DNA from: JBOHDX01 sp050700835
GTDB taxonomy: Bacteria; Actinomycetota; Actinomycetes; Propionibacteriales; Nocardioidaceae
Assembly (NCBI GenBank): GCA_050700835.1
Contig: JBOHDX010000156.1
Location: 1 to 17,764, forward strand
DNA: 17,764 nucleotides
Direction of reading: 5' to 3'
Shown here: piece by piece, positions 1 through 7,233 of the stretch
Numbering within the stretch: position 1 is the stretch's first letter
Layout: each line of letters starts with the position of its first letter
Position numbers and translations under genes: made by a program
The notes under the pieces: model-generated
Database searches by the model: none
What the model was told of the DNA's origin: nothing
Seen by the model: only the letters and a program-made list of their open reading frames with translations

Positions 1-107
1 CGCCACCACCGATGCCAGGCCCGGAGCTGACGTACATGCAGAAGTACGAGCTGGGCTACGGCCAGCCGCCCGACGGCCCCTCCTATCCCGGGCCGCCGCG
101 ACCCTAG
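1..107 (+). CDS. C-terminal tail of an unknown proline-rich protein (partial)
   Basis: An open frame enters from the left edge and ends at TAG 105-107. The readable tail, about 34 residues, is rich in Pro, Gly and Tyr (PPPMPGPELTY near its start, SYPGPPRP at its end), like the disordered tails of many actinobacterial membrane or cell-envelope proteins. No domain is visible and no function can be given. It would run tail-to-tail with otsA, with only six bases between the two stop codons, a spacing that fits a real gene end. The fragment is too short to exclude chance, so confidence is modest. Confidence 0.4.
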   Translation, partial: PPPMPGPELTYMQKYELGYGQPPDGPSYPGPPRP

Positions 108-113
108 CGACCG

Positions 114-1553
114 TCACACCGGTCGAGGGTGCTTTCGGTGCGGGGGCCGCACGCTGCGAACGGCGGCGAGGAACGTCGAGGCCCACGCGTCGATGTCGTG
201 CTCGGCGATCTGCTTGCGCATAGCGCGCATGCGCCTCGACTGCTCCTTGGGGTCTGCACGCAGCGACTCGAGCAGCATGGCCTTGAGGCCGTTGATGTCG
301 TAGGGGTTGACGAGATAGGCGGTCTTGAGCTCCTCGGCGGCGCCGGCGAACTCACTGAGCACCAACGCCCCGTCGTTGGTGTAGCGGCACGCGACGTACT
401 CCTTTGCCACGAGGTTCATGCCGTCGCGCAGCGGAGTGACGACCATGACGTCGGTGGCGCGGTACAACGCGGCCATCTCCTCACGCGGATAGGACGTGTG
501 GAGGTACGTGATGGGTGGCTGGCCGATGCGGCCGAGGTCACCGTTGATCCGGCCGACCAGGCGGTCGATGTCGTCGCGCAGCCGGCGGTACTGGTCGACC
601 CGCTCGCGTGACGGGGTCGCCACCTGCACGAAGACCGCCTCGTCGGCGTCGATGGCCCCATCGGCCAACAGCTCCCCGAACGCGCGAAGTCGTTGGCGCA
701 AGCCCTTCGTGTAGTCGAGCCGGTCGACGCCCAGCAACATCTTCCGGCTGGTTCCGAGGTCGGTCCGGATCTCCGCGGCGCGGTGCTCGGTCTGCGGGTC
801 GCGCGCCAGCTTCTCCATGCCGGCTGCGTCGATGGAGATCGGGAACGCTCGCGCCGTCACCGTGCGCCCGTCCGGGAGGTAGACGGTGTCCCGGTGGGTC
901 TTGTGGCCGACCCGTTGGCGGACGAGCCGGATGAAGTTCTGTGCCCCGCCGGTCAGCTGGAAGCCGACGATGTCGGCACCGAGGAGGCCCTCGAGGATCT
1001 GTCGGCGCCACGGCAGCTGCTGGAACAGCTCGGTCGGGGGGAACGGGATGTGCAGGAAGAAGCCGATCCGCAGGTCAGGGCGAAGCTCGCGCAGCATCTG
1101 CGGCACCAGCTGCATCTGGTAGTCCTGGACCCAGACCACGGCACCCTTGTTGGCGACCTTCGCCGCGCGTTCGGCGAAACGCCGGTTGACCACGACGTAC
1201 GCGTCCCACCAGGCGCGGTGGAACTCGGGGGGAGCCACGACGTCGTGGTACAGCGGCCACAGGGTCCCGTTGGCGAAGCCCTCGTAGTAGTTGGCGACCT
1301 CGTGCGACGACAGGGGTACGGGAACCAGCGTCATGCCGCCCTCGGTGAACGGCTCGATCGTCTCGTCGGGGGCGCCGTGCCACCCGATCCAGGCACCGTC
1401 GTCGCGGCGCATCACCGGCTCGAGCGCGGAGACCAGGCCACCGGGTGAGCGGCGCCACTCGGCGCTCCCGTCGGAGTCGGTCACCTGGTCGACCGGTAGC
1501 CGGTTGGCGACCACGACGACGTCCGAGTGTGGGTCCAGCCTCTTCGGACTCAT
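114..1553 (-). CDS. otsA: Trehalose-6-phosphate synthase (GT20)
   Basis: This cytosolic enzyme joins glucose from a nucleotide sugar (UDP- or GDP-/ADP-glucose) to glucose 6-phosphate, the first step of the OtsA-OtsB trehalose route. The 479-residue product is full length for the family. Visible motifs are ANRLPV (16-21), SPGG (36-39), the acceptor-side QDY (143-145), HIPFP (168-172), the donor-phosphate residues R278 and K283 in GVDRLDYTKGL, and D377 and E385 in LRDGMNLVAKE, matching the Arg/Lys/Asp/Glu set of E. coli OtsA. The ATG start lies three bases after the TGA of the upstream oxidoreductase, so the two are probably co-transcribed and translationally coupled. The phosphatase partner otsB is about 5 kb away on the other strand. 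Identification is secure; donor preference cannot be read. Confidence 0.97.
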   Translation of the reverse strand: MSPKRLDPHSDVVVVANRLPVDQVTDSDGSAEWRRSPGGLVSALEPVMRRDDGAWIGWHGAPDETIEPFTEGGMTLVPVPLSSHEVANYYEGFANGTLWPLYHDVVAPPEFHRAWWDAYVVVNRRFAERAAKVANKGAVVWVQDYQMQLVPQMLRELRPDLRIGFFLHIPFPPTELFQQLPWRRQILEGLLGADIVGFQLTGGAQNFIRLVRQRVGHKTHRDTVYLPDGRTVTARAFPISIDAAGMEKLARDPQTEHRAAEIRTDLGTSRKMLLGVDRLDYTKGLRQRLRAFGELLADGAIDADEAVFVQVATPSRERVDQYRRLRDDIDRLVGRINGDLGRIGQPPITYLHTSYPREEMAALYRATDVMVVTPLRDGMNLVAKEYVACRYTNDGALVLSEFAGAAEELKTAYLVNPYDINGLKAMLLESLRADPKEQSRRMRAMRKQIAEHDIDAWASTFLAAVRSVRPPHRKHPRPV

Positions 1554-1556
1554 CGG

Positions 1557-2558
1557 TCACCCTCCCTGGCCGGGTGGAGAAGCGGCGCCGACCTGGGACC
1601 GGATCTCGTCCATCAGCGCCATGATGTCCACCGTCTCATCCAGTGGGATCAATGGCGATTCGATCTCGCCGGCGCGCAGGCACCGCATCGCCTCCGCCGC
1701 CTCGTGAGCGTAGCCACGGCCGATCACCGGCTCGGTGAACGTCTCCCTCCCCTCGCCGTCGACGTAGTCGAACGAGGGAGGCTCGTGCATCCCGGCCGCG
1801 ACCTCGATCCGACCGCGGTCGCCGGCGATCGATGCCGCGTTGTCGGACCAAGCCGTCTGTGTCCACGAGATGCTGGCGACGGCGCCACTGTCGTACGTCA
1901 GGGTGGCGCCTCCGTTGACGTCGACCCCGCCGTCGGACAGGACCGCGGCAGCGCGGACGCCGCTGGGCGGCCCGAGGACCAGGTGCGCGAAGGTCAGTGG
2001 ATAGATGCCCACGTCGAGCAGGGCGCTGGCACCGAGAGCGGGATCCCACAACCTGCTCGCCGGGTCAGCCGGCGCCAGGAACCCGAGGTCGGCGCGGACC
2101 TGCCGGATCTGCCCGCACCTACCGGACCTCACCAGGCCGACCAGCTTCCGGATCGTGGGGTTGGTGCGCATCCACATGGCCTCGCAGAAGAAGAGTCCGC
2201 GGGCCCTGGCTTCCTGTACGAGGCGCCGCGCGTCGGCGGTGGTCAACGCGAGCGCCTTCTCGCACAGGACCGCCTTGCCCGCCTCGAAGCACGTCAGCAC
2301 GTTGTCGAGGTGCAGAGCGTGTGGAGTCGCGACGTACACGATGTCGACGTCCGGGTCGGCGGCGAGATCGGCGTACGACGAATAGGCCCGGTCCGCGGCG
2401 TACTCGTCGGCGAACGTGCGGGCCGAGGTCATCGTGCGCGAGCCGACGGCCACCAGGTGGGCGTCGGGGAGAAGCGCGAGGTCGGCGGCGAACGCGTGCG
2501 CGATCTTGCCGGTCGCCAAGATGCCCCACCGGATCGGGTTGGTGCTCGGGTCAGCCAC
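1557..2558 (-). CDS. Gfo/Idh/MocA-family NAD(P)-dependent oxidoreductase
   Basis: This is a cytosolic dehydrogenase of unknown substrate. Counting from GTG 2558 the product is 333 residues. The Rossmann fold begins WGILATGKIA (11-20), followed by the family's ATPHALH segment (77-83), the EK pair at 100-101 (CEKALALT, a variant of the usual EKP) and CEAMWMRTNP, which resembles the dihydrodiol-dehydrogenase-like branch. I chose GTG 2558 because GGAAG lies nine bases upstream and the Rossmann strand follows soon after; a TTG at 2583-2585 would add nine residues with no better ribosome site. Its stop is three bases before otsA, so it probably leads an otsA operon. A sugar or polyol substrate would suit the neighbour, but this is inferred only from context. 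Confidence 0.9.
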   Translation of the reverse strand: MADPSTNPIRWGILATGKIAHAFAADLALLPDAHLVAVGSRTMTSARTFADEYAADRAYSSYADLAADPDVDIVYVATPHALHLDNVLTCFEAGKAVLCEKALALTTADARRLVQEARARGLFFCEAMWMRTNPTIRKLVGLVRSGRCGQIRQVRADLGFLAPADPASRLWDPALGASALLDVGIYPLTFAHLVLGPPSGVRAAAVLSDGGVDVNGGATLTYDSGAVASISWTQTAWSDNAASIAGDRGRIEVAAGMHEPPSFDYVDGEGRETFTEPVIGRGYAHEAAEAMRCLRAGEIESPLIPLDETVDIMALMDEIRSQVGAASPPGQGG

Positions 2559-2601
2559 GTGGACAGTCTTCCAGCAATCGCGCAACCGTCCGGCGATGCA
2601 A

Positions 2602-2631
2602 ATGACATGGGTGTGGTTCGTCGCCTACGAT
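2602..2631 (+). promoter_or_regulatory. Candidate sigma-A promoter for the DUF3263 gene
   Basis: ATGACA (2602-2607), one mismatch from TTGACA, is followed after 18 bases by TACGAT (2626-2631), a common actinobacterial -10 form. Transcription would start near 2638, leaving a leader of about 36 bases that contains GGGAG (2662-2666) before the ATG at 2674. This is consensus matching only. Confidence 0.45.
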
Positions 2632-2673
2632 GTGGGCGTTGGTGCCCGCGAAGACGACATCGGGAGCGATCTG

Positions 2674-2973
2674 ATGGACCCGGCGAACGTCGTGACCTCC
2701 GGCCAGGCTGCCCGTGCCGCGGAGTCGCTGTCGCAGCGCGACCAGGACATCTTGTCGTTCGAGCGTCAGTGGTGGAAGTTCGCCGGTGCCAAGGAGCAGG
2801 CGATCCGTGACTCCTTCGACATGTCCGCCACTCGCTACTACCAGGTCCTCAACATGCTGATCGACCGGCCGGCCGCACTGGCGTTCGACCCGTTGCTCGT
2901 CAAGCGTCTGCGCCGGCTGCGCGCGTCCCGCCAGCGCGCCCGCTCCGCCCGGCGCCTCGGCTTCGAGGTCTAG
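2674..2973 (+). CDS. DUF3263 small helix-turn-helix-like protein
   Basis: The 99-residue product matches the actinobacterial DUF3263 family by its central block: DILSFERQWWKFAG, then KEQAIRDSFDMSATRYYQVLN, then LIDRP and a basic tail (RRLRASRQRARSARRLGF). The middle segment looks like a small DNA-binding helix-turn-helix, but no function is established that I can name. The open frame runs further upstream, yet ATG 2674 is preferred because GGGAG sits seven bases before it and family similarity begins shortly after. The LytR_C gene starts five bases after its stop, so the pair is an operon, as with Rv0430-Rv0431 in M. tuberculosis (from memory). A regulatory or structural link to its neighbour is likely but unproven. 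Confidence 0.9.
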   Translation: MDPANVVTSGQAARAAESLSQRDQDILSFERQWWKFAGAKEQAIRDSFDMSATRYYQVLNMLIDRPAALAFDPLLVKRLRRLRASRQRARSARRLGFEV

Positions 2974-2978
2974 GCCCC

Positions 2979-3464
2979 GTGGACCCCTCCTCCTTCCGTC
3001 GAGTGGGCACGCCCTCGTGGATGGTGCTCGCCGGGGTGGCGGTGGTGCTGGTCGCCGTCGTGGGCTTCTTCATGACGGGCCAGCGTGACAAGACCGTGAC
3101 GGTGGCGCTGGACAAACCGGCGCCGACCGCTCCCGCGACCACCACGCCGACGACTCCGGCCAAGATCGTGCACAAGGCGGTTCACCACCTCCGGCCGAAC
3201 GCCTCGGTCGACGTGTTCAACAACGCGGGCATCACCGGTCTCGCGGCCAGCACGTCCGCCCGGCTGACCAATGGCGGCTGGACGGTCACGGGCAGCGACA
3301 ACTGGTACGGCAACATCCCGACGACGACCGTCTACTACCCGTCCGGGATGGCCGCGCAGGCACACCTGCTCGCCACCCAGCTGGGTGTCCATCGGGTACG
3401 CCCGGAGGTCGCACCGATGAAGACCGACCGGCTCACACTGATCTTGACCGGTCCGCTGCGCTGA
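2979..3464 (+). CDS. Membrane-anchored LytR_C-domain protein, VirR-like
   Basis: The 161-residue product has a short N-terminus, one transmembrane segment (about residues 14-32, WMVLAGVAVVLVAVVGFF), a Thr/Pro-rich linker (about 45-62), and a C-terminal LytR_C domain beginning at about 70. The domain shows VDVFNNAGITGLAA, GWTVTGSDNW and TTTVYYPSGM, typical of this extracytoplasmic fold. The LytR-CpsA-Psr catalytic domain is absent, so it should not transfer wall polymers itself. The same domain order and the DUF3263 neighbour recall VirR (Rv0431) of M. tuberculosis, linked to envelope integrity and vesicle release. It starts with GTG 2979, five bases after the previous stop, with GAGG ten bases upstream. 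The envelope role is inferred from the relative. Confidence 0.88.
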   Translation: MDPSSFRRVGTPSWMVLAGVAVVLVAVVGFFMTGQRDKTVTVALDKPAPTAPATTTPTTPAKIVHKAVHHLRPNASVDVFNNAGITGLAASTSARLTNGGWTVTGSDNWYGNIPTTTVYYPSGMAAQAHLLATQLGVHRVRPEVAPMKTDRLTLILTGPLR

Positions 3465-3491
3465 CTGGTCATTGAGCGGGATCATCTGCGC

Positions 3492-4988
3492 GTGCGTGTT
3501 ACTCGCGTGACCGCGAACCGTTTGAGAGATCGGCCCGAGTGGGCAGTCGGGTTGGCCCTGTTCGTGCTGCTGGTCGCCACCAGCAGCAGGTACGGCTGGC
3601 ACCGCGACGAGCTGTACTTCGTGCAGGCCGGCGACCATCCGTCCTGGGCCTATCCCGACCAGCCCCTGTTCACGCCCCTGTTGGTGGCGACCATGGCCCA
3701 TCTCGGCCACGGCTCTCTTGTCGTGGTCCGACTCGCCTCGGCGGTCGCCAGCGGAGCGGCTGCCGTGGTGGCGGGTGCGCTGGCGGGGGAGTTCGGCGGG
3801 ACGCCACGCGCCCGGTTGATCGCGGCGGCGACCTGGGGCGTCGGCGGGGTCTCGTTGGTGACCGGGCACTTCGTGGACACCACGACCTTCGACGTGCTGG
3901 CGGCGGGCCTGTTCTCGCTGTTCGTCGCCCGGGCGCTGCGCCGTGGGCGACCGCAATGGCTCGCAGCGGCCGGCCTGGTGCTCGGTGTCGGGCTGCTCGA
4001 CAAGCTGCTCGTGGGCATTGTCGCCGCGGTGGTTTGCGCGTGCATCCTGGCGCTGGGCGAACGCCGGTTGCTGTTGTCGCGTTGGGCGCTGCTGGGTGCC
4101 GCGCTGGCGCTTCTGGGTGCCGCACCGTACCTGATCTGGCAGTCGTTGAACGGCTGGCCGCAGCTGGACCTGGCCCGGTCGATCGGCAACAGTGGGGCGG
4201 AGGGTGGCCAGGCGGGGGTGATCCCGTTCCAGTTCCTCCTCGTCTCGCCGGTGCTGACTCCGGTGTGGGTGGCCGGCATCGTCCGTCTGCTGCGCAACCC
4301 GGACGCCCGCCGGTTCCGCCCGTTCGGCGTCGCGTACCTCGCCATGATCGTGCTGGTCATCGCGACCCGCGGGAAGGCGTACTACACGTCTGGGCTGCTG
4401 CTGGTCATGGTGTCTGCCGGAGGAGTCAGCGTCGACGTGTGGCTGGCGCGTGGCAGACGGCTGACCCGCCGGGCTTGGATCGTCGCCGGGTTGTCACTGT
4501 CGCTCGTCGTGGACGCGGTGATCGGCCTGGCCGTGGTCCCGGCCAGCTGGCTGCAGCCGAGCGGGGTCCAGGCGGTCAACCCGGACGCGGCCGAACAGGT
4601 GGGCTGGCCCCAGTTCACGGCGGCGATCGCGGACGCCTGGCGGCAGATCCCGTCCGCGCAGCGTCCGGGCGCGGTCATCTTCACCGGCAACTACGGAGAG
4701 GCCGGGGCCGTCGACCGGTTCGGCCGAGGGTACGGGCTCCCGCAGGCCTACAGCGGCCACAACGCGTTCGCCGAGTGGGGACCGCCGTCGGGGAGCGGCC
4801 CGGTGGTGGTGGTGGGCTACGACCCGGGTCGCTACCTGTCCGCGTACTTCCGCGACTGCCGGGTCGTCACACATGTGGACAACGGGATCGGGCTGCCCAA
4901 CGACGAGCAGGGCGACGCGGTGCAGCTCTGCTCCGGACCGGCGCACCCGTGGCCGCAGCTGTGGCCCCGGCTCATCCACTACGACTGA
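3492..4988 (+). CDS. GT39/ArnT-like polytopic membrane glycosyltransferase
   Basis: This 498-residue integral membrane protein resembles the PMT_2 (GT-C fold) family, which transfers sugars from polyprenyl-phosphate donors outside the cytoplasm. After TM1 (about 17-32) the first outer loop carries HRDELYF with the acidic pair D39-E40, the usual catalytic position, then YPDQPLFTPLL (54-64), a common family sequence. About ten hydrophobic segments follow, and from about residue 360 a soluble C-terminal domain (NYGEAGAVDRFGRGYGLP, VVVVGYDPG). The start is GTG 3492, with GAGCGGGA (3474-3481) as a weak distant ribosome site. It follows the LytR_C stop by 27 bases and may share its transcript. Donor and acceptor are unknown. 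Its last ten bases overlap the end of the opposing membrane-protein gene. Confidence 0.86.
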   Translation: MRVTRVTANRLRDRPEWAVGLALFVLLVATSSRYGWHRDELYFVQAGDHPSWAYPDQPLFTPLLVATMAHLGHGSLVVVRLASAVASGAAAVVAGALAGEFGGTPRARLIAAATWGVGGVSLVTGHFVDTTTFDVLAAGLFSLFVARALRRGRPQWLAAAGLVLGVGLLDKLLVGIVAAVVCACILALGERRLLLSRWALLGAALALLGAAPYLIWQSLNGWPQLDLARSIGNSGAEGGQAGVIPFQFLLVSPVLTPVWVAGIVRLLRNPDARRFRPFGVAYLAMIVLVIATRGKAYYTSGLLLVMVSAGGVSVDVWLARGRRLTRRAWIVAGLSLSLVVDAVIGLAVVPASWLQPSGVQAVNPDAAEQVGWPQFTAAIADAWRQIPSAQRPGAVIFTGNYGEAGAVDRFGRGYGLPQAYSGHNAFAEWGPPSGSGPVVVVGYDPGRYLSAYFRDCRVVTHVDNGIGLPNDEQGDAVQLCSGPAHPWPQLWPRLIHYD

Positions 4989-5854
4989 GGCTCGAGGCGG
5001 CGCAACGACTGCATCGCGACGACCGTGGTGCCCGCCATCACCGCGAGAATCACGATCCAGCTGCCGATGACGCCGCCGCCGCGGAAGTAACCGGGGTCAG
5101 TCAGATCCGCGGTCAGGCCCCAAGTGAGCGTGATCGCGGTGCCGAGGCCCATCACACCCGTCATCGACCAGGCCGCCAGCACGCCGAGCCGCAGGGTCCC
5201 AGCGGGAAGGTCGGTGTCACGAAGCACGCGGACGACCAGGCCGGTCGCCACCACGATCCCGACCGGGCCGAGCAGCAGCCAGCCGACCTCGAGGAGCCGG
5301 CCGCCGGAGCCGTGCAGCGAGCTGTGCGCGAGGGCGTACAACACCACGAGCCAGCCGACGCCGATCACCGGCGGAGCGGCCATCCGGGCCAGGGTGCCGC
5401 GCCGGTGATCGGTGCGTGCCTGACGCGCCGCGATCACGGCGAAGGGGGTGGCCACCAGCACCGTGACCGCGATGCCGACGGCTCCGACGACGGCCAGCAC
5501 CGTCCACAGCACGCCCACGAAGGGATGCGCCGACACCATCGTGTTGTACGCGCCCTTGGTCGGTGTCTCACCGGCGTTCTTGCCGAACCACGCGGCCGTG
5601 GTGGCGAACGCCACCCATGCCCACAGGACGGCGCTGGTGGCACGCAGGGTCGGGTTGTCCATCGGGGTCCTCCGGTCGAAAAGCCAGGCCTTCAGGCTGC
5701 CTCGGGCCAGGTCGAGCACGAGACTGGAGCGTCGTCGGTCACCGTCGTGGCGCAGGTCGAGGGCCAGCTGGATCACCTCGTCGCCGTAGCGGTCCCGCCA
5801 CCCGTGTGGGTAGCTGCCGACGATCCGCTCGATCAAGCGGTCGGTCGCCGTCAT
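4979..5854 (-). CDS. Six-TM membrane protein coupled to PadR
   Basis: The 291-residue product begins with a cytosolic segment (LIERIVGSYPHGWRDRYGDE), a motif common at the N-terminus of membrane proteins encoded beside PadR regulators, and then has about six hydrophobic spans: near 75-95, 112-142, 155-176, 185-208, 215-241 and 258-280. No enzymatic motif is seen. I chose the ATG at 5852-5854 because it overlaps the PadR stop as ATGA (5851-5854), a classic coupling arrangement; the frame stays open upstream across the PadR gene, but that part is antisense-like. By analogy with other PadR pairs it may be a membrane response protein controlled by the adjacent repressor. The function is unknown. 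Confidence 0.84.
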   Translation of the reverse strand: MTATDRLIERIVGSYPHGWRDRYGDEVIQLALDLRHDGDRRRSSLVLDLARGSLKAWLFDRRTPMDNPTLRATSAVLWAWVAFATTAAWFGKNAGETPTKGAYNTMVSAHPFVGVLWTVLAVVGAVGIAVTVLVATPFAVIAARQARTDHRRGTLARMAAPPVIGVGWLVVLYALAHSSLHGSGGRLLEVGWLLLGPVGIVVATGLVVRVLRDTDLPAGTLRLGVLAAWSMTGVMGLGTAITLTWGLTADLTDPGYFRGGGVIGSWIVILAVMAGTTVVAMQSLRRLEPQS

Positions 5855-6150
5855 GCGTGGCCGCCGGCGAGTCGGCGCAGCCCGATCCGGGCGATGTCGC
5901 GGTTCGCGGTCAGGTGCGTCTGCAGCGTCGTCGCGCCGCTCGACGTCAGTTGGTACGGCCGGCGCCGGTCGCTCGCCGGGAGGGCTTCGATCAGTCCGCG
6001 GTCCTCCAAGCGGGACAGCGCGCCGTAGAGGGAGCCCGGGCCGAGCCGGACACCGGCGAACTGCTCGATGTCGCGGGCCAGGGCGTACCCGTGCTTGCTG
6101 CCGTCGGCCAGCGAGGACAACACGAGCACGGCGGTGTCGGTCAGCTCCAC
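5851..6150 (-). CDS. PadR-family transcriptional regulator
   Basis: The 99-residue protein is a compact PadR repressor. MELTDTAVLVLSSLADG and KHGYALARDIE form the first helices, RLGPGSLYGALSRLEDRGLIE (about 35-55) is the winged-helix recognition region, and RRPYQLTSSG (63-72) is the wing, all hallmark segments. The short C-terminus means it has little more than the DNA-binding domain plus a dimerising helix. PadR proteins usually repress themselves and a neighbouring effector, here the coupled six-TM protein. The start GTG (6148-6150) lies only seven bases past a -10-like TACTAT, which suggests a leaderless mRNA. The 15-bp repeats upstream are candidate operators. Its inducer is unknown. Confidence 0.92.
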   Translation of the reverse strand: MELTDTAVLVLSSLADGSKHGYALARDIEQFAGVRLGPGSLYGALSRLEDRGLIEALPASDRRRPYQLTSSGATTLQTHLTANRDIARIGLRRLAGGHA

Positions 6151-6157
6151 GCCGGTG

Positions 6158-6163
6158 ATAGTA
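6158..6163 (-). promoter_or_regulatory. -10 element of a candidate leaderless padR promoter
   Basis: Read on the minus strand, TACTAT (6163 down to 6158) is a strong -10 hexamer followed by seven bases and then the padR GTG, so transcription should begin at or within a base or two of the start codon. No convincing TTGACA-like -35 is seen; the repeats lie at that position. Confidence 0.55.
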
Positions 6164-6170
6164 CACCCCG

Positions 6171-6220
6171 CGTACTACCGCACGCGTACTTTCCGTGCAC
6201 GTACTTTCCGTGCACGTACT
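6171..6220. repeat. 15-bp direct repeats upstream of padR (possible operators)
   Basis: Two identical adjacent copies of cgtactttccgtgca occupy 6185-6199 and 6200-6214. A partial copy (cgtact, 6215-6220) and a degenerate 14-bp copy (6171-6184) flank them. GTAC cores recur at 6161, 6172, 6186, 6201 and 6216. The array covers the -35 zone and upstream part of the padR promoter, a fitting place for PadR or another regulator to bind. It could also influence the divergent otsB side. Confidence 0.6.
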
Positions 6221-6338
6221 ACCCGGCCTCACCGTGGCCCGACCGGCCTCACCCACCCTCGCAATTGCCGGAAAGTGGCTGAGGTCTGGCGGGCGAGTTC
6301 AAGGGGCTGGCGCAACACCTCCCTTGAGGAGGTTGTTG

Positions 6339-6386
6339 ATGGCGTATCAGCGGCGGGGCGGGGGGCGGATAGCCTCGACGCTGTGA
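6339..6386 (+). CDS. Possible 15-codon leader peptide overlapping otsB
   Basis: A perfect Shine-Dalgarno AGGAGG (6327-6332) stands six bases before ATG 6339, which opens a 15-codon ORF (MAYQRRGGGRIASTL) ending at TGA 6384-6386. That stop overlaps the otsB start as GTGA (6383-6386). otsB has no good ribosome site of its own, so the small ORF could load ribosomes and pass them to otsB by termination-reinitiation. The peptide has no obvious attenuator codon run. It might be purely a translation-coupling device, or a chance ORF if otsB is leaderless. Confidence 0.42.
   Translation: MAYQRRGGGRIASTL
6370..6375 (+). promoter_or_regulatory. Alternative -10 element for a leaderless otsB transcript
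   Basis: TAGCCT (6370-6375) lies seven bases before the otsB GTG at 6383, the same geometry as the padR -10. The same hexamer recurs at 7459-7464 before the riboswitch. No matching -35 is visible. It competes with the leader-ORF explanation of otsB translation. Confidence 0.3.
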
Positions 6387-7210
6387 CGTTCGAGCCCAGC
6401 ACGGAGGCCGGCAGGACGGCGCTGGCCGAGGTACTCGCCGATCCGTCGGCCACGCTGGTGGCGCTCGACTTCGACGGCACCCTGGCGCCCATCGTGGACG
6501 ATCCCGAGCAGGCCTACATCCACCCGGACGCGCTGACCGTGCTGGCGCGCTTGTCGCCCCGCCTTGGTGCGATCGCGGTCATCACCGGACGTCCGGTGGA
6601 CACCGTGCTCCGCCTCGGCGGCTTCGCCGAGTCGTCGGCACTACCGGCCCTGCAGGTTCTCGGGCAGTACGGCGCCGAGCGCTGGGACGCGGCCACCGGT
6701 GAGACGACCGTCTCGCCGCCGCCGCCCGGCCTCGAGACCGCGCGCCGCGCGCTGCCGGCGTTCCTTCGTGACCACGGGGCCGAGGACGCCTACGTCGAGG
6801 ACAAGGGACGTGCGCTGGGCATCCACGTGCGCCGGATGGAGCGGCCGGATGAGGCGTACCAGCGGCTGCTCGGCCCCGTGCGGAGGTTCGCCGCCCGGCA
6901 TCAGCTGGCTCTCGAACCCGGCAAGCTGGTGCTCGAGATCCGGGCCGACGGCGTGGACAAGGGTTCGTCGTTGCACAGGCTGTTGGCGGAGCCAGGGTTG
7001 TCGGTGCCGATCTTCGCCGGAGACGACCTCGGGGACATCGCCGCGTACGACGAGGTCGACCGGCTCCGCGGGGCCGGCGGTGCCGGACTGCTGGTGTACG
7101 CCACGTCGGCCGAGGGCACCGTCCTGGCCAAACGTGCCGACGTCGTCGTCGACGGCCCCCGCGGGCTGGTCGCCTGGCTGTCGTACCTGGCCGACCGCCT
7201 CGGCGCCTGA
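6383..7210 (+). CDS. otsB: Trehalose-6-phosphate phosphatase (HAD family)
   Basis: This cytosolic enzyme removes phosphate from trehalose 6-phosphate to give free trehalose, completing the step begun by OtsA. The 275-residue product has HAD motif I DFDGTLAPI with nucleophile D29 and general acid D31, motif II VITGRP, and the late acidic motif FAGDDLGDIAAYD that binds Mg2+. Its length is typical for stand-alone OtsB. The open frame continues upstream to 6068, but GTG 6383 is the first sensible start before the conserved region, and no ATG or GTG occurs in frame for some distance above it. Translation may be coupled to the 15-codon ORF. A degenerate copy of its 3' end follows at 7321-7362. Confidence 0.95.
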   Translation: MTFEPSTEAGRTALAEVLADPSATLVALDFDGTLAPIVDDPEQAYIHPDALTVLARLSPRLGAIAVITGRPVDTVLRLGGFAESSALPALQVLGQYGAERWDAATGETTVSPPPPGLETARRALPAFLRDHGAEDAYVEDKGRALGIHVRRMERPDEAYQRLLGPVRRFAARHQLALEPGKLVLEIRADGVDKGSSLHRLLAEPGLSVPIFAGDDLGDIAAYDEVDRLRGAGGAGLLVYATSAEGTVLAKRADVVVDGPRGLVAWLSYLADRLGA

Positions 7211-7233
7211 CGTACCCAACCCCGCAGCGCTCC

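Noticed and set aside
3539..6028. 829-codon plus-strand open frame
   Set aside because: It is Arg/Gly/Pro-rich, a typical high-GC shadow of the glycosyltransferase and of the membrane-protein and PadR genes.
5855..6256. Extension of the six-TM protein frame upstream of 5854
   Set aside because: It overlaps the whole padR gene in another frame, and the ATGA overlap gives a natural start.
6195..6386. 63-codon open frame on the plus strand whose last 15 codons are the leader ORF
   Set aside because: Only the last 15 codons have a ribosome site (AGGAGG with ATG 6339). The earlier part has no SD and crosses the 15-bp repeats.
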